Shown piece after piece: positions 41,607 to 52,866 of a stretch of 64,000 nt of DNA. How positions within the stretch are numbered: the first letter of the stretch is position 1; the number at the start of each line of letters is the position of its first letter. The notes under the pieces are model-generated. The model did not search any database. It was not told the origin of the DNA and was given only the letters and a program-made list of their open reading frames with translations. The translations under genes were made by a program, and so were the position numbers. Source of the DNA: Pseudomonadota bacterium (GTDB lineage: Bacteria > Pseudomonadota > Alphaproteobacteria > Rhizobiales > Tepidamorphaceae); the NCBI GenBank assembly GCA_023458595.1, contig JAEWYT010000023.1, positions 111,132 through 175,131 on the forward strand, in the 5' to 3' direction.

Positions 41607-42116
41607 TCAGCGCCAGGCGAAGGCGATCTTGGAGAGCTTGGCGTCGCCGAACGGCTCGTAGGTGCGGGCGACCTCTATGCCGCCGAGCGCGGAATAGAAC
41701 TGCCGCGCCTGGGCGTTGTCCTCGAGCGCCCATACAACCAGCCCGTCGAGCTTGTTGGCCTTCAGAACCTTGCGCGCCTCGCGGAAGATGCGCCGGCCGA
41801 GACCGATGCCCTGATGGGTCGGGCGCACGTAGAGTTCGTAGATCTCGCCGCCGTAGGCGAGCCGCTTCACCCGATTCGGCCCGAGCGTCGCGTAGCCCGC
41901 GACGGCGCCGTCGAAGCTCAGCACCAGCGTGCCGGCTCCGCCGCGTGCCGTCATCCGACTCCAGTAGGCGGGGCCCCGCCGCGCCATCATTTTCTGAAGA
42001 GCGACCGCCGGGATGATGCCGGTATAGGCCGTCGCCCAGGCCTCGTCGTGGACCTCGGAGATCCCGGCGGCGTCACGCGCGGTCGCCGGTCTGACGTCGA
42101 TGACAACGGTGCTCAT
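41607..42116 (-). CDS. GNAT family N-acetyltransferase
   Basis: A 169-residue acetyl-CoA-dependent transferase: acceptor part with ISEVHDEAWATAYTGIIP, motif A YELYVRPTHQGIGLGRRIFREARKVL (Q/R-x-x-G-x-G/A CoA loop) and ALEDNAQARQFYSALGG (motif B). The ATG at 42116 opens the domain. Substrate unknown; the ATAYTGIIP form is seen in RimI/PhnO-type members. Confidence 0.84.
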   Translation of the reverse strand: MSTVVIDVRPATARDAAGISEVHDEAWATAYTGIIPAVALQKMMARRGPAYWSRMTARGGAGTLVLSFDGAVAGYATLGPNRVKRLAYGGEIYELYVRPTHQGIGLGRRIFREARKVLKANKLDGLVVWALEDNAQARQFYSALGGIEVARTYEPFGDAKLSKIAFAWR

Positions 42117-42258
42117 GGCAAAAGCGTAGCGCCGCGCCTCGACCCTCGCAATCGTTGACATGCGGTCGGATGCGCCGCCCCGCCGTTTTGTGATCCGAGC
42201 GTGACTTCTATGCCGCAGCTGGCCCGAAGCTACCGCTCGGCGGACCACCGCGAAGCCG

Positions 42259-44097
42259 TCATGCGACCGCGCCGGCCTCGCGGGCCCGTTCCGCCTTCTT
42301 GCGCTCGTTGGGATCGAGCAGCGCCTTCCTGAGGCGGATCGATTCGGGCGTCACCTCGACGAGCTCGTCGTCGTCGATCCAGGCGAGCGCCTTCTCGAGC
42401 GTCATGCGGATCGGCGGGGTGAGGCGGACCGCCTCGTCCTTCGAGGTCGTGCGGATGTTGGTGAGCTTCTTGCCCTTGAGCACGTTCACCTCGAGGTCGT
42501 TCTCGCGCGTGTGCTCGCCGACGATCATGCCCTGATAGACCTTCCAGCCCGGCTCGATCATCATCGGTCCGCGGTCCTCCAGGTTCCACAGGGCGTAGGC
42601 GACCGCCTCGCCGGCCTCGTTGGCGATCAGCACGCCGTTGCGCCGCCCGGGCAGATCGCCCTTGAAGGGCGCGTAGTCGTGGAACAGGCGGTTCATCACC
42701 GCGGTGCCGCGCGTGTCGGTCAGGAGCTCGCCCTGGTAGCCGATCAGCCCGCGCGTCGGCGCGTGGAAGACGAGCCGCTGGCGATTGCCGCCCGACGGGC
42801 GCATCTCGATCATGTCGGCCTTGCGCTCGGACAGCTTCTGCACGACGACGCCGGCATGCTCCTCGTCGACGTCGATGACGACCTCCTCGATCGGCTCGAG
42901 AAGCTGCTTCGTCGTCTCGTCGCGCTTCATGACGACCCGCGGCCGCGACACGCCGAGCTCGAAGCCCTCGCGGCGCATGGTTTCGATCAGGATGGCGAGC
43001 TGCAGTTCGCCGCGCCCGGAGACGACGAAGGAATCGCGGTCGTCGGATTCCTCGATCTTGAGCGCGACGTTGCCCTCCGCCTCCTTGAGCAGCCGGTCGC
43101 GGATGACGCGGCTCGTCACCTTGTCGCCCTCGGTGCCGGCGAGCGGGGAATCGTTGACGCGGAAGGTCATCGACACGGTCGGCGGATCGATCGGCTGGGC
43201 GGCGAGCGGCGTCTCGACCTCCAGCGCGCAGAAGGTGTCGGCGACGGTGCCCTTTTCCAGGCCCGCGATCGCGACGATGTCGCCGGCTTCGGCGGTATCG
43301 ACGGCGGTGCGCTCGATGCCGCGGAAGGCGAGGATCTTGGAGACGCGGCCCTGCTCGACCACCGAGCCGTCGCGCGCGAGCACCTTGATCGGCTGGTTCG
43401 ACCTGATCGAGCCCGACGAGATGCGGCCGGTGATGATGCGGCCGAGATAGGGATTGGCCTCGAGGATCGTGCCGAGCAGCCGGAAGGGCCCGTCCTCGAC
43501 CTTCGGCGGGGCGACGTGCTTCAGGACGAGCTCGAACAGCGGCGCCATCGAGCCTTGCCCTTCGGCCGGCGCCTCGGGGCCATCGGCCATCCAGCCCTGC
43601 TTGGCCGAGCCGTAGAGGATCGGGAAGTCGAGCTGCTCGTCGGTCGCATCCAGCGCCGCGAAGAGATCGAACACCTCGTCGACCACCTCGTCGATGCGCG
43701 CGTCCTGCTTGTCGACCTTGTTGATCGCGACGATCGGCTTCAGCCCGATCTTAAGCGCCTTGCCGACGACGAACTTCGTCTGCGGCATCGGCCCTTCGGC
43801 GGCGTCGACCAGCACGATCGCCCCGTCCACCATGTTGAGGATGCGCTCGACCTCGCCGCCGAAATCGGCGTGGCCGGGCGTGTCGACGATGTTGATGCCG
43901 GTGTCCTTCCAGACGACCGATGTCGCCTTGGCGAGGATGGTGATGCCGCGCTCGCGCTCGAGGTCGTTGGAGTCCATGACGCGTTCGGCGACGCGCTGGT
44001 TCTCGCGGAAGGCCCCGGATTGCTGCAGCAGACGGTCGACCAGGGTCGTCTTCCCATGGTCGACATGGGCGATGATGGCGATGTTGCGGAGTTGCAT
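42259..44097 (-). CDS. typA: Ribosome-associated GTPase TypA/BipA
   Basis: A 612-residue translational GTPase. G domain with AHVDHGKTTLVD (10-21), DTPGHADFGGEV, NKVDKQDAR; EF-Tu-like domain 2; EF-G-like domains III and V (GRGELQLAILIETMRREGFEL, PTRGLIGYQGELLTDTRG), and the BipA-specific C-terminal part with KKLTNIRTTSKDEAVRL. It assists 50S subunit assembly and stress-time translation. Full length. Confidence 0.97.
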   Translation of the reverse strand: MQLRNIAIIAHVDHGKTTLVDRLLQQSGAFRENQRVAERVMDSNDLERERGITILAKATSVVWKDTGINIVDTPGHADFGGEVERILNMVDGAIVLVDAAEGPMPQTKFVVGKALKIGLKPIVAINKVDKQDARIDEVVDEVFDLFAALDATDEQLDFPILYGSAKQGWMADGPEAPAEGQGSMAPLFELVLKHVAPPKVEDGPFRLLGTILEANPYLGRIITGRISSGSIRSNQPIKVLARDGSVVEQGRVSKILAFRGIERTAVDTAEAGDIVAIAGLEKGTVADTFCALEVETPLAAQPIDPPTVSMTFRVNDSPLAGTEGDKVTSRVIRDRLLKEAEGNVALKIEESDDRDSFVVSGRGELQLAILIETMRREGFELGVSRPRVVMKRDETTKQLLEPIEEVVIDVDEEHAGVVVQKLSERKADMIEMRPSGGNRQRLVFHAPTRGLIGYQGELLTDTRGTAVMNRLFHDYAPFKGDLPGRRNGVLIANEAGEAVAYALWNLEDRGPMMIEPGWKVYQGMIVGEHTRENDLEVNVLKGKKLTNIRTTSKDEAVRLTPPIRMTLEKALAWIDDDELVEVTPESIRLRKALLDPNERKKAERAREAGAVA

Positions 44098-44299
44098 GGT
44101 GTTTTTTCCGGAAGAACGGGCAAACCAAAAAAACGGGCTGCGGCTCGTCAGCCGCGCCCGCGTCCCGTGTTGCGGTGCAATATAGTGATTTTCGCAGGAA
44201 ACGGAAGGGCGAAAGGCCGTGTGCGGATTTTCTGGTTAGCGCCGGGCAAAGACGGGCGGCCCGCAAGCCGCCCGCGCGTGGCTTCGTTTTGGCCGCCCG

Positions 44300-45889
44300 T
44301 CAGGCCCGCTCGGGCTTCAGCGTCACCGCGTAGAGCTCCGCGTCGGCGACGTCGCGCAGGCTGACGCGCATCTCCTCGCTCTCCCCGTCGATGTCGACGA
44401 GGCCGAAGAACTGCAGGCCCATGGACGGCGGCAGGTTCTGGCCCTGCTCCTTGGTCGGCGCCTTCACGTACATCACCTGCGGACCGAAGGTGTCGTCCAT
44501 GTCGCCCGGGCCGAAGGTGCCGGCGTGCAGCGGGCCGGACACGAACTCCCAGAACGGGGCGAAGTCCTGGAACTGCGCCTTGTTCGGGTCGTAGTAGTGG
44601 GCGGCCGTATAGTGCACGTCGGCGGTGAGCCACACCGTGTTCTTGATGTCGGTGTCGCGGATGAAGCGCAGCAGGTCGGCGATCTCGAGCTCGCGGCCGC
44701 GCGCCTCGCCGTTGCCGTTGGCGAGGTTCTCGAACGCCGCCTCGCCGTCGCGCACCATGATGCCGATCGGCATGTCGGCGGCGATCACCTTCCAGGTGGC
44801 CTTCGAGGACAGCAGCGCCTCCTTCAGCCAGCGCACCTGTTCGTTGCCGAGGAAGGCGGTGTCGGCCGACATCTCGGCCTGGTCGTTGGCCGAGTTCGGA
44901 CCCCGATAGGTCCGCATGTCGAGGAAGATGATGTCGAGCGTCGGCCCGTAGGAGACCTTGCGGTAGATGCGGCCGGGCTCGCGGGCATCCGGCCGGATCG
45001 GCGCCATCTCCAGGAAGGCGCGGTTGGCGCGGGCCGACAGGAGGCTCGACGACTTGACCGTGTAGCGGTCGTCGGAGACCAGCATCTCGCCGGGATACCA
45101 GTTGTTGACCGTCTCGTGGTCGTCCCACTGGTAGAACACCGGCACCTGGCCGTTGAACGCCCGCACGTTCTCGTCGAGCATGTTGTACTTCCAGTTGGCG
45201 CGGAACTCCTCGATCGTCTCGGCGACCTTGCTGGTCTCCTCGGTCGTGAGGTTCTTCCACATGCTTCCGTCGGGCATTTTCTGCTCGGCCTTGAACGGGC
45301 CGTCGGCGTAGATCGTGTCGCCGGAATGGATGAAGAAGTCCGGCCGGTGAGCGGCCATGACGGCATAGGTCTTCATGCCGCCGCGATCGGCGTCGATGCC
45401 CCAGCCCTGGCCGGCGGTGTCGCCCGACCAGGCGAACTTGACCGAGCGCTTGTCGGCCGGCGCGGTGCGCAGACGGCCGACCATCGGCTCGCCGACGACG
45501 GTCGGCTCTGCGAGGTCCATGAACCGCACGCGGTAGAAGATCTCCTGGCCGGACGGCAGGTTGTCGGCGATCAGCTTGCCGGTGAAGTCGCCGCTTCCGA
45601 TCACGTCGACCAGCGGCAGCCGGCGCGCGTCCGTGAAGCTGTCGGTGGTCGCGACCTCGACCAGCATCCGCGAGGGCCGGTCGGCGCGCGCCCAGAGCAC
45701 CGCGGAGTTGGCGTCGACGTCGCCAGACTGCAGCCCGTGCGTGATGACCGGGCGGTCGTTGGCCCGCGAGATGGCCGGCATGAACAGGCCGCCGGGGGCA
45801 AGCGTCAGGGCGCCGGCGGCGCCGGCGGTCTGCAGGAAGCGTCGCCGATTCAACGCCCGGGGGCTCGGCGCCAGGATCGCCCGCGTCAT
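44300..45889 (-). CDS. phoD: PhoD-type alkaline phosphatase (Tat-exported)
   Basis: A 529-residue secreted metallophosphoesterase. The Tat signal peptide has the RRRFLQ twin-arginine motif (about residues 14-26). The catalytic domain has WSGDTAGQG, FFIHSGDTIYADGP, YQWDDHETVNNW, LDMRTYRG, KVIAADMPIGI and WLTADVHYTAAHY, the residues that bind Fe3+ and Ca2+ in PhoD. It releases phosphate from phosphomono- and diesters in the periplasm. No Pho box was recognised upstream. Position 44280-44297 on the minus strand forms a GC-rich hairpin that may end the gene. Confidence 0.93.
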   Translation of the reverse strand: MTRAILAPSPRALNRRRFLQTAGAAGALTLAPGGLFMPAISRANDRPVITHGLQSGDVDANSAVLWARADRPSRMLVEVATTDSFTDARRLPLVDVIGSGDFTGKLIADNLPSGQEIFYRVRFMDLAEPTVVGEPMVGRLRTAPADKRSVKFAWSGDTAGQGWGIDADRGGMKTYAVMAAHRPDFFIHSGDTIYADGPFKAEQKMPDGSMWKNLTTEETSKVAETIEEFRANWKYNMLDENVRAFNGQVPVFYQWDDHETVNNWYPGEMLVSDDRYTVKSSSLLSARANRAFLEMAPIRPDAREPGRIYRKVSYGPTLDIIFLDMRTYRGPNSANDQAEMSADTAFLGNEQVRWLKEALLSSKATWKVIAADMPIGIMVRDGEAAFENLANGNGEARGRELEIADLLRFIRDTDIKNTVWLTADVHYTAAHYYDPNKAQFQDFAPFWEFVSGPLHAGTFGPGDMDDTFGPQVMYVKAPTKEQGQNLPPSMGLQFFGLVDIDGESEEMRVSLRDVADAELYAVTLKPERA

Positions 45890-46005
45890 GGAATTCTCCT
45901 CCTCAAGGATCGGGGTACGGGAAACCCGCTCTACCCGAGGCACATGACGCCCGCTTCGCGGTCCGGTGACGGCAGGATGTACTTTGCGCGAAGGTCCGGC
46001 GGCGT

Positions 46006-47145
46006 TCAGGCCGGAGGCACCCGCGGGACGCTGCCGCCGTCGGTCGGCCGCCCGACGCCGCGCCGGTGCCAGTTGGCCTCGCCGAGCGCCATCAGCTCGC
46101 CGATGTTCTCCTGGCTGACGTAACCGATCAACCGCCCGTCGCGGTCGGTGACGCCGAAGATGCCGGCGCCGGCCTGCTGCATCGTGTTGAGCGCCCGGTC
46201 GAGCCGCATCCCCGATTTCACCGTCAGCGGCTTGCCGGCGGCCGCTTCCAGGACCGGCGTGCGCGGCCCCGTCGCCTTCAACGCGTGGATCATCTCCGAT
46301 CGCGTGAGGAAGGCGCGCAGGCGGCCCTGCCCGTCGACGATCGGGAACTCGCTCTGGGTGGTGCGGATCAGCGCCTCGGCGGCATCGTCGACCGTCTCGT
46401 CGGGTCTCAATGTCTCGAAGGTTCGTATCATCGCGTCGTCGACCGGGATCTTGCGGCCGAGCGCCATCAGCCCTTCGCTCGCCGCCTCCGCGGTCGCGGC
46501 GAGATAGACGAAGATCGCGATGAAGACGAGGATCGCGTTGCCGCTCAGGAGCCCCATGAAGCCGAAGAAGAAGGCGAGCGCCTGGCCGATCGAGGCGGCG
46601 ACCTCGGTCGCCTTGAACCTGTCGAGCCTGTAGGAGAGCACCGCGCGCAAGACTCGCCCGCCGTCCATCGGAAAGGCCGGGATGAGGTTGAAGGCGACGA
46701 GGAAGATGTTCACCGCCGCCAGCCGCTCGAAGAAGCCGACCTGCGGGTTCTCGACCTCCTGCAGGGCGGCCGGATCGGCGGGGAAGCCGACGATCGCTAT
46801 CAGGACCAGCGCGATCACCACGTTGACCGCGGGCCCCGCCGCGGCGACGACGATCTCCTGGCCGGGCTTGTCGGGAAACCGCTCGAGGCGGGCGAGCCCG
46901 CCGATCGGCAGGAGCGTGATGTCCTTCGTGCCGATGCCGTAGTGGCGCGCGGCAAGCGCGTGGCCGAACTCGTGCAGCACCACGCACAGGAACACGGCCG
47001 AGATGAACAGCACTCCCTCGACCGCCGCCGCCGCTCCGCCCTCGATGTAGTGGGCGACGCCGATCCAGACGAGCAGCAGCAGGAAGGTCAGGTGAATGCG
47101 GACGTCGGTGCCGGCTATGCGGCCGACCGTCAGGGACCAGGACAT
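46006..47145 (-). CDS. Site-2 protease (M50) with CBS domain pair
   Basis: A 379-residue intramembrane zinc protease. The HExxH motif is HEFGH (58-62) and the third ligand is in NLIPAFPMDGG (N153-D161-G). About five to six membrane helices occupy 1-225, then two CBS motifs fill 240-365 (VDDAMIRTFETLRPDETV..., FGVTDRDGRLIGYVSQENI), which bind adenosyl nucleotides. S2P/Rip1-SpoIVFB-like proteases of this architecture process membrane regulators. ATG 47145 precedes the first helix. Own operon. Confidence 0.9.
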   Translation of the reverse strand: MSWSLTVGRIAGTDVRIHLTFLLLLVWIGVAHYIEGGAAAAVEGVLFISAVFLCVVLHEFGHALAARHYGIGTKDITLLPIGGLARLERFPDKPGQEIVVAAAGPAVNVVIALVLIAIVGFPADPAALQEVENPQVGFFERLAAVNIFLVAFNLIPAFPMDGGRVLRAVLSYRLDRFKATEVAASIGQALAFFFGFMGLLSGNAILVFIAIFVYLAATAEAASEGLMALGRKIPVDDAMIRTFETLRPDETVDDAAEALIRTTQSEFPIVDGQGRLRAFLTRSEMIHALKATGPRTPVLEAAAGKPLTVKSGMRLDRALNTMQQAGAGIFGVTDRDGRLIGYVSQENIGELMALGEANWHRRGVGRPTDGGSVPRVPPA

Positions 47146-47233
47146 GCAGCCATCCTCGCACCGGGACCGTCGCACGTGCGGGCCCCGTGCAACAGATGTA
47201 GTCGGTCGAGCGGCCGGCGCAATCCGGCGCGCC

Positions 47234-48865
47234 TCAGCCCGCCGGCGCGAAGCTCTCCGCCTGCGCGCGTTTCCAGTACTTGTCGAGCGGCGTCTTCCTG
47301 CGCCCGTCGAGCAGCGAGCCCGGCTCGATGAAATGGTAGAGCTCGTCGAGCGACTTCGCCTCGACCGCGCTGACGCGGCGGTAGATGTGGGCAGGCGTCA
47401 GCTCGCGGGGATGCTCGAGACCGGCGGCGCCGATCACCTCGGCGAGCGCGTGCAGGGTCTCGCGCTGGAAGTTGCGCACCCGCTTCGACTTGTCCTCGAC
47501 GACGAGGCCGCGCTGGCGCAGCGGATCGTGGGTCGTCACCCCGGTCGGACATTCGCCGGTGTGGCAGCGCATCGACATGACGCAGCCGAGCGAGAACATG
47601 AAGGCGCGCGCCGCGTTGCACCAGTCCGCGCCGACCGCCATGTTGGCGGCGAGGTAGTAGGCCGTCGACACCTTGCCGCTCGCGGCGAGCCTCACCTTGT
47701 CGCGCAGGCCCGAGCCGACCAGCGCGTTCTGCGCGAAGATCAGTCCTTCCCGGAGCGGCATGCCGATATGGTCGGAGAATTCGACGGGCGCCGCGCCGGT
47801 GCCGCCCTCCGCCCCGTCGACGACGATGAAGTCGGCGAGGATGCCGGTTTCGATCATCGCCTTGCAGATCGCCATGAGCTCGTGCGGCCGTCCGATGCAC
47901 AGCTTGAAGCCGACCGGCTTGCCGCCGGACATCTCGCGCAGGGTGGCGATGAACTCCATCATCTCGACCGGCGTCGAGAACGCCGAATGGGCCGCCGGCG
48001 AGACGCAGTCCTCGCCCATCGCGATCATGCGCGTCGCGGCGATCTCCGCCGTCACCTTCTCCGCCGGCAGCACGCCGCCGTGACCGGGCTTCGCCCCCTG
48101 GCTGAGCTTGATCTCGACCATCTTCACCTGATCGGAGACCGCCTGCTCGGCGAAACGCTTCGGGTCGAAGCGGCCGGCCTTGTCGCGGCAGCCGAAATAG
48201 CCCGAGCCGAGCTCCCAGACGAGGTCGCCGCCGTTCTTGCGGTGATACGGGCTGATCGAGCCCTCGCCGGTGTCGTGATAGAAGCCGCCGAGCCGGGCGC
48301 CGAGGTTGAGCGCCTCGATGGCGTTCGCCCCGAGCGCGCCGAAGCTCATCGCCGAGACATTGAGGAGCGAGGCCGAGTACGGCTTGCCGCACTGCGGCCC
48401 GCCGACCTCGACGCGGAAGGTCTTCGGGTCCACGTGCCGCGCCGCGATCGAATGGGTCAGCCACTCGTACTCGTCGCCGTAGACGTCGAGCTCGGTGCCG
48501 AACGGATGGACGTCGACGTCGTCCTTGGCGCGCTGGTAGATCAGCGAGCGGTGCTCGCGCGAATAGGGCCGCCCCTCGAGGTTGCCCTCGACGATGTACT
48601 GGCGCAGGAACGGCCGAAGCTCTTCCGAGACCCAGCGCACCAGCGCGATCACGGGATAGTTGCGCATCAGCGTGTGGCGCGTCTGGAACACGTTCCAGAT
48701 GCCGATGAGGCTCAGCACCAGGAGCGGATAGAACAGCCACCTTATGTGCCAGCCGTTCGTCAGCATGACGAAGGTAATCGCCGTGCCGATCAGCACCGCG
48801 ACGAAGGTCCCGTAGCGCGTCAAGAGCGTCACGGGATGGATGAGCATCGTCGTTCTGAGTTTCAC
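47234..48865 (-). CDS. FMN-binding glutamate synthase family protein (membrane-anchored)
   Basis: A 543-residue protein with two hydrophobic spans near the N-terminus (about 8-55) and a TIM-barrel of the glutamate synthase C-terminal type: LSQGAKPGHGGVLPAEKV, GMGEDCVSPAAHSAF-like core, DFIVVDGAEGGTGAAPVEF, and the Cys cluster region GCVMSMRCHTGECPTGV (3Fe-4S). No amidotransferase domain is present, so it is not a complete GltB. The family is common in proteobacteria; its reaction is not settled. Confidence 0.88.
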   Translation of the reverse strand: MKLRTTMLIHPVTLLTRYGTFVAVLIGTAITFVMLTNGWHIRWLFYPLLVLSLIGIWNVFQTRHTLMRNYPVIALVRWVSEELRPFLRQYIVEGNLEGRPYSREHRSLIYQRAKDDVDVHPFGTELDVYGDEYEWLTHSIAARHVDPKTFRVEVGGPQCGKPYSASLLNVSAMSFGALGANAIEALNLGARLGGFYHDTGEGSISPYHRKNGGDLVWELGSGYFGCRDKAGRFDPKRFAEQAVSDQVKMVEIKLSQGAKPGHGGVLPAEKVTAEIAATRMIAMGEDCVSPAAHSAFSTPVEMMEFIATLREMSGGKPVGFKLCIGRPHELMAICKAMIETGILADFIVVDGAEGGTGAAPVEFSDHIGMPLREGLIFAQNALVGSGLRDKVRLAASGKVSTAYYLAANMAVGADWCNAARAFMFSLGCVMSMRCHTGECPTGVTTHDPLRQRGLVVEDKSKRVRNFQRETLHALAEVIGAAGLEHPRELTPAHIYRRVSAVEAKSLDELYHFIEPGSLLDGRRKTPLDKYWKRAQAESFAPAG

Positions 48866-49045
48866 GGCATCTCCTCCCGCCCGTTTTTCTCGTTGGCCGG
48901 CGCGGATCAGCCGTCCCCCGCGTCCGCAGGCAAGGAAGTTGAGCCTAATGCAGGGATTCGGGCAAGGCGGCGGGGCGAATTGGCGTGGCGTGGCCGCGCC
49001 GCCGCCTGCGCGCTATGCCCGGCCGCGACGGGCGGAGGAGGGGCG

Positions 49046-50260
<1,215 letters not shown>

Positions 50261-50447
50261 GCTTGTCCTCGTGACGCGCCGGGGAGGGTTTCGCGGGCTT
50301 ATAGGACGCCCGCGCATGGGCCGGCAAGCCGGGAACCGCCGCACCGGCCGCCGTTTGCCTGCCGAATGGCAGCCGTGCGCGTACGTACGCTTGCCAGCCC
50401 GGCCGGCGGCGGCGATGCTCGCGCGGTCCTCTGGAAAGGCTGCGCCG

Positions 50448-51071
50448 ATGCCCTCGATCGACTTCTGGTACGAGTTCGCCTCGAACTACTCCTATCTTTC
50501 CGCCATGCGGATCGAGGATCTGGCGAAGGAAGCCGGCGTCGGCGTGCGCTGGCGGCCGTTCCTGCTCGGACCGGTCTTCGCCTCGCAAGGGCTGAACACC
50601 TCGCCCTTCAACGTCTTCCCGGTGAAGGGCCGCGCCATGATCCGCGACATGGAGCGCCAGTGCGCGGCGATGGGGCAGCCGTTCCGGATGCCCGACCCCT
50701 TCCCGCAGAACGGCCTGACGGCTGCCCGCGTGGCCCTGATCGCCATCGACGGCGGCTGGGGGCCGGCGTTCACGCGGGCGGTCTACACGGCCGAGTTCGT
50801 CAAGGGCTGGACGATCTCCGACCGCGCCGTGCTCTTCGAGATCATGGTGGCCCTCGGCCAGGACCCGGACACTGTTTTCGCCGCCGCCGAAACGCCGGAG
50901 AACAAGGCGCGGCTCAAGGCGCAGACCGAGGAGGCCCTGCGCATCGGCCTGTTCGGCGCGCCGAGCTTCGTGACCGGAGACGGCGAGATGTTCTGGGGCA
51001 ACGACCGGCTGGAGCAGGCCCTGCACTGGGCAAAGCACGGGTCGCTGGCGGATTTGCGCGCGAAACCCTGA
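50448..51071 (+). CDS. DsbA-family 2-hydroxychromene-2-carboxylate isomerase-like protein
   Basis: A 207-residue thioredoxin-fold protein of the GST-kappa/HCCA isomerase group: IDFWYEFASNYSYLSA (catalytic Ser in the NYSYLS turn), VRWRPFLLGPVFASQGLNTSP, GLFGAPSFVTGDGEMFWGNDRLEQAL. No CxxC, so it is not a disulfide oxidoreductase. Known members isomerise ring-fission products in naphthalene-type pathways or act on glutathione conjugates; none of those genes are near. Confidence 0.85.
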   Translation: MPSIDFWYEFASNYSYLSAMRIEDLAKEAGVGVRWRPFLLGPVFASQGLNTSPFNVFPVKGRAMIRDMERQCAAMGQPFRMPDPFPQNGLTAARVALIAIDGGWGPAFTRAVYTAEFVKGWTISDRAVLFEIMVALGQDPDTVFAAAETPENKARLKAQTEEALRIGLFGAPSFVTGDGEMFWGNDRLEQALHWAKHGSLADLRAKP

Positions 51072-51083
51072 TTTGGGGGACGA

Positions 51084-51542
51084 TCAGGCTGCCGGGCGCT
51101 GCAGGATGCCGGCGGAGCGGCCGGCGAAATACCAGTAGACGAAGCCGGCGACGATCCCCGCGCCGGTCACCAGGAGCAGCGCCGGACCGAATTCGGCGGC
51201 GTCGTTCGTGAAGCCGCCCTCGGTGAAGGCGGCATAGCCGAGCGCACCGGCGATCGCGCCGCAAACGGCGTAGAACAGCGCCCGCCGGATCGCGAAGATC
51301 TCGGCGACGACGATGGCGATCATCGCCGGCGCGAACGCGTAGATCGACACGAAGGAGGCGATGAACCCGCTGACGACGAGCGTCTCCACGAGGAGCCGGC
51401 CCTGCCCGACCTCGATCGGGCCGGCCATATAGGCGCGCACCACGTAGCTGCCGGCGACCACCAGGCCGGCCGCGATGCAGGCGAGCACGTAGGAGACCGC
51501 CACCGCGATCAGCCGGCCGAGGATGCGCCCGATCGAGCTCAA
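51084..51542 (-). CDS. Small membrane protein with four hydrophobic spans
   Basis: A 152-residue protein with about four membrane helices: GRLIAVAVSYVLACIAAGLVVAG, LVVSGFIASFVSIYAFAPAMIAIVV, ALFYAVCGAIAGALGYAAF and FGPALLLVTGAGIVAGFVYWYFAG. TTG 51542 is the start, overlapping the rlmN stop as TTGA. No family is recognised; a general alphaproteobacterial membrane protein co-expressed with rlmN. Confidence 0.72.
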   Translation of the reverse strand: MSSIGRILGRLIAVAVSYVLACIAAGLVVAGSYVVRAYMAGPIEVGQGRLLVETLVVSGFIASFVSIYAFAPAMIAIVVAEIFAIRRALFYAVCGAIAGALGYAAFTEGGFTNDAAEFGPALLLVTGAGIVAGFVYWYFAGRSAGILQRPAA

Positions 51543-52768
51543 TGGGCTTCGCCGCCGGCCGACACCCGTCGCTTCCACGCCGGCACGCGCTCGGATTCGG
51601 ACTTGAGCTGGCCGCAGGCCGCCATGATGTCGCGTCCGCGCGGGGTGCGAACCGGGCTCGCGTAGCCCGCCCGGTTGACCACGTCGGCGAAGGCCTCGAT
51701 CCGCTCCCAGTCGGAGCACTCGTAGGGGCTGCCCGGCCACGGGTTGAACGGGATCAGGTTGATCTTCGCCGGGATGCCCTTGAGCAGCCGGACGAGCGCC
51801 TTGGCGTCCTCGATCGAGTCGTTGACGCCCTTCAACATCACGTATTCGAAGGTTATCCGCCGGGCGTTGGAGAGCCCCGGATAGGCGCGGCAGGCGTCGA
51901 GCAGCTCCTTGATCGGATACTTCCTGTTGAGCGGCACGAGCTCGTCGCGCAGGTCGTCGCGCACCGCGTGCAGCGAGATCGCCAGCATCACGCCCATCTC
52001 CTCGCCGGCGCGCGGGATCATCGGCACGACGCCGGCCGTCGACAGCGTGATGCGCCGCTTCGACAGCGACAGGCCCTCGCCGTCGGCGGCGATCGCCACC
52101 GCGTCGCGCACGTTGTCGAAGTTGTAGAGCGGCTCGCCCATGCCCATCAGCACGACGTTGGAGACGGCGCGCTCGGCCTCCGGCACGAAGCCGTCGGCCG
52201 GTCGGCTCGCGCCCGGCCAGTCGCCGAGCCGGTCGCGGGCGACAAGGATCTGCGAGACGATCTCCTCCGCCGTCAGGTTGCGCACCCAGGGCTGCGTGCC
52301 CGTGTGGCAGAACCGGCACGTGAGCGTGCAGCCGACCTGGCTGGAGACGCACAGCGTCCCACGGTCGTGCTCGGGGATGTAGACGGTCTCGACCTCCACC
52401 GGCGCCTCGCCGGCCACGCGGGCGGGAAAGCGCAGGAGCCACTTGCGGGTGCCGTCGCCCGACACCTGCTCGACGACGATCTCCGGCCTCGTCAGGGCGA
52501 AGCTCGCGGCGAGCTTCGCCCTTAGCTCCTTGCCGATATCCGTCATCGCGTCGAAATCGGTCGCGCCGCGCCCGTAGATCCAGCCCCACAGCTGGGAAAC
52601 GCGCATGCGCAGCTGCCGCTCGGGCACGCCGACGCCGGCCAGCGCCTCGGCGAGCGCGGGACGCGTGAGCCCCACCAGCGAGGCGCGTGCGGGCGCATCC
52701 GCGGGCGCGCCCGGCCGCAGCGTCGGCGCGTTGGGGTTGAGACGGGCGATATCGAGCGTTTCGGACAT
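51539..52768 (-). CDS. rlmN: 23S rRNA/tRNA adenine-C2 methyltransferase RlmN
   Basis: A 409-residue radical-SAM enzyme that methylates A2503 of 23S rRNA and A37 of some tRNAs. The 4Fe-4S motif C-x3-C-x2-C is CTLTCRFC, after CVSSQVG; SNVVLMGMGEPLYNFDNV, and the reactive Cys of the C-terminal part (RTPRGRDIMAACGQL) follow. ATG 52768 opens the conserved N-terminal region. The following membrane protein gene overlaps its stop. Confidence 0.95.
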   Translation of the reverse strand: MSETLDIARLNPNAPTLRPGAPADAPARASLVGLTRPALAEALAGVGVPERQLRMRVSQLWGWIYGRGATDFDAMTDIGKELRAKLAASFALTRPEIVVEQVSGDGTRKWLLRFPARVAGEAPVEVETVYIPEHDRGTLCVSSQVGCTLTCRFCHTGTQPWVRNLTAEEIVSQILVARDRLGDWPGASRPADGFVPEAERAVSNVVLMGMGEPLYNFDNVRDAVAIAADGEGLSLSKRRITLSTAGVVPMIPRAGEEMGVMLAISLHAVRDDLRDELVPLNRKYPIKELLDACRAYPGLSNARRITFEYVMLKGVNDSIEDAKALVRLLKGIPAKINLIPFNPWPGSPYECSDWERIEAFADVVNRAGYASPVRTPRGRDIMAACGQLKSESERVPAWKRRVSAGGEAH

Positions 52769-52866
52769 CGGAAATTCGCTGGGTTCAAACGCAAGCAGCG
52801 CGACGGTCCACCCGCCGCGCCGCTGCAATATAGGCGATCCTCGGCCTTCGGCCTATCTCGCGCCGG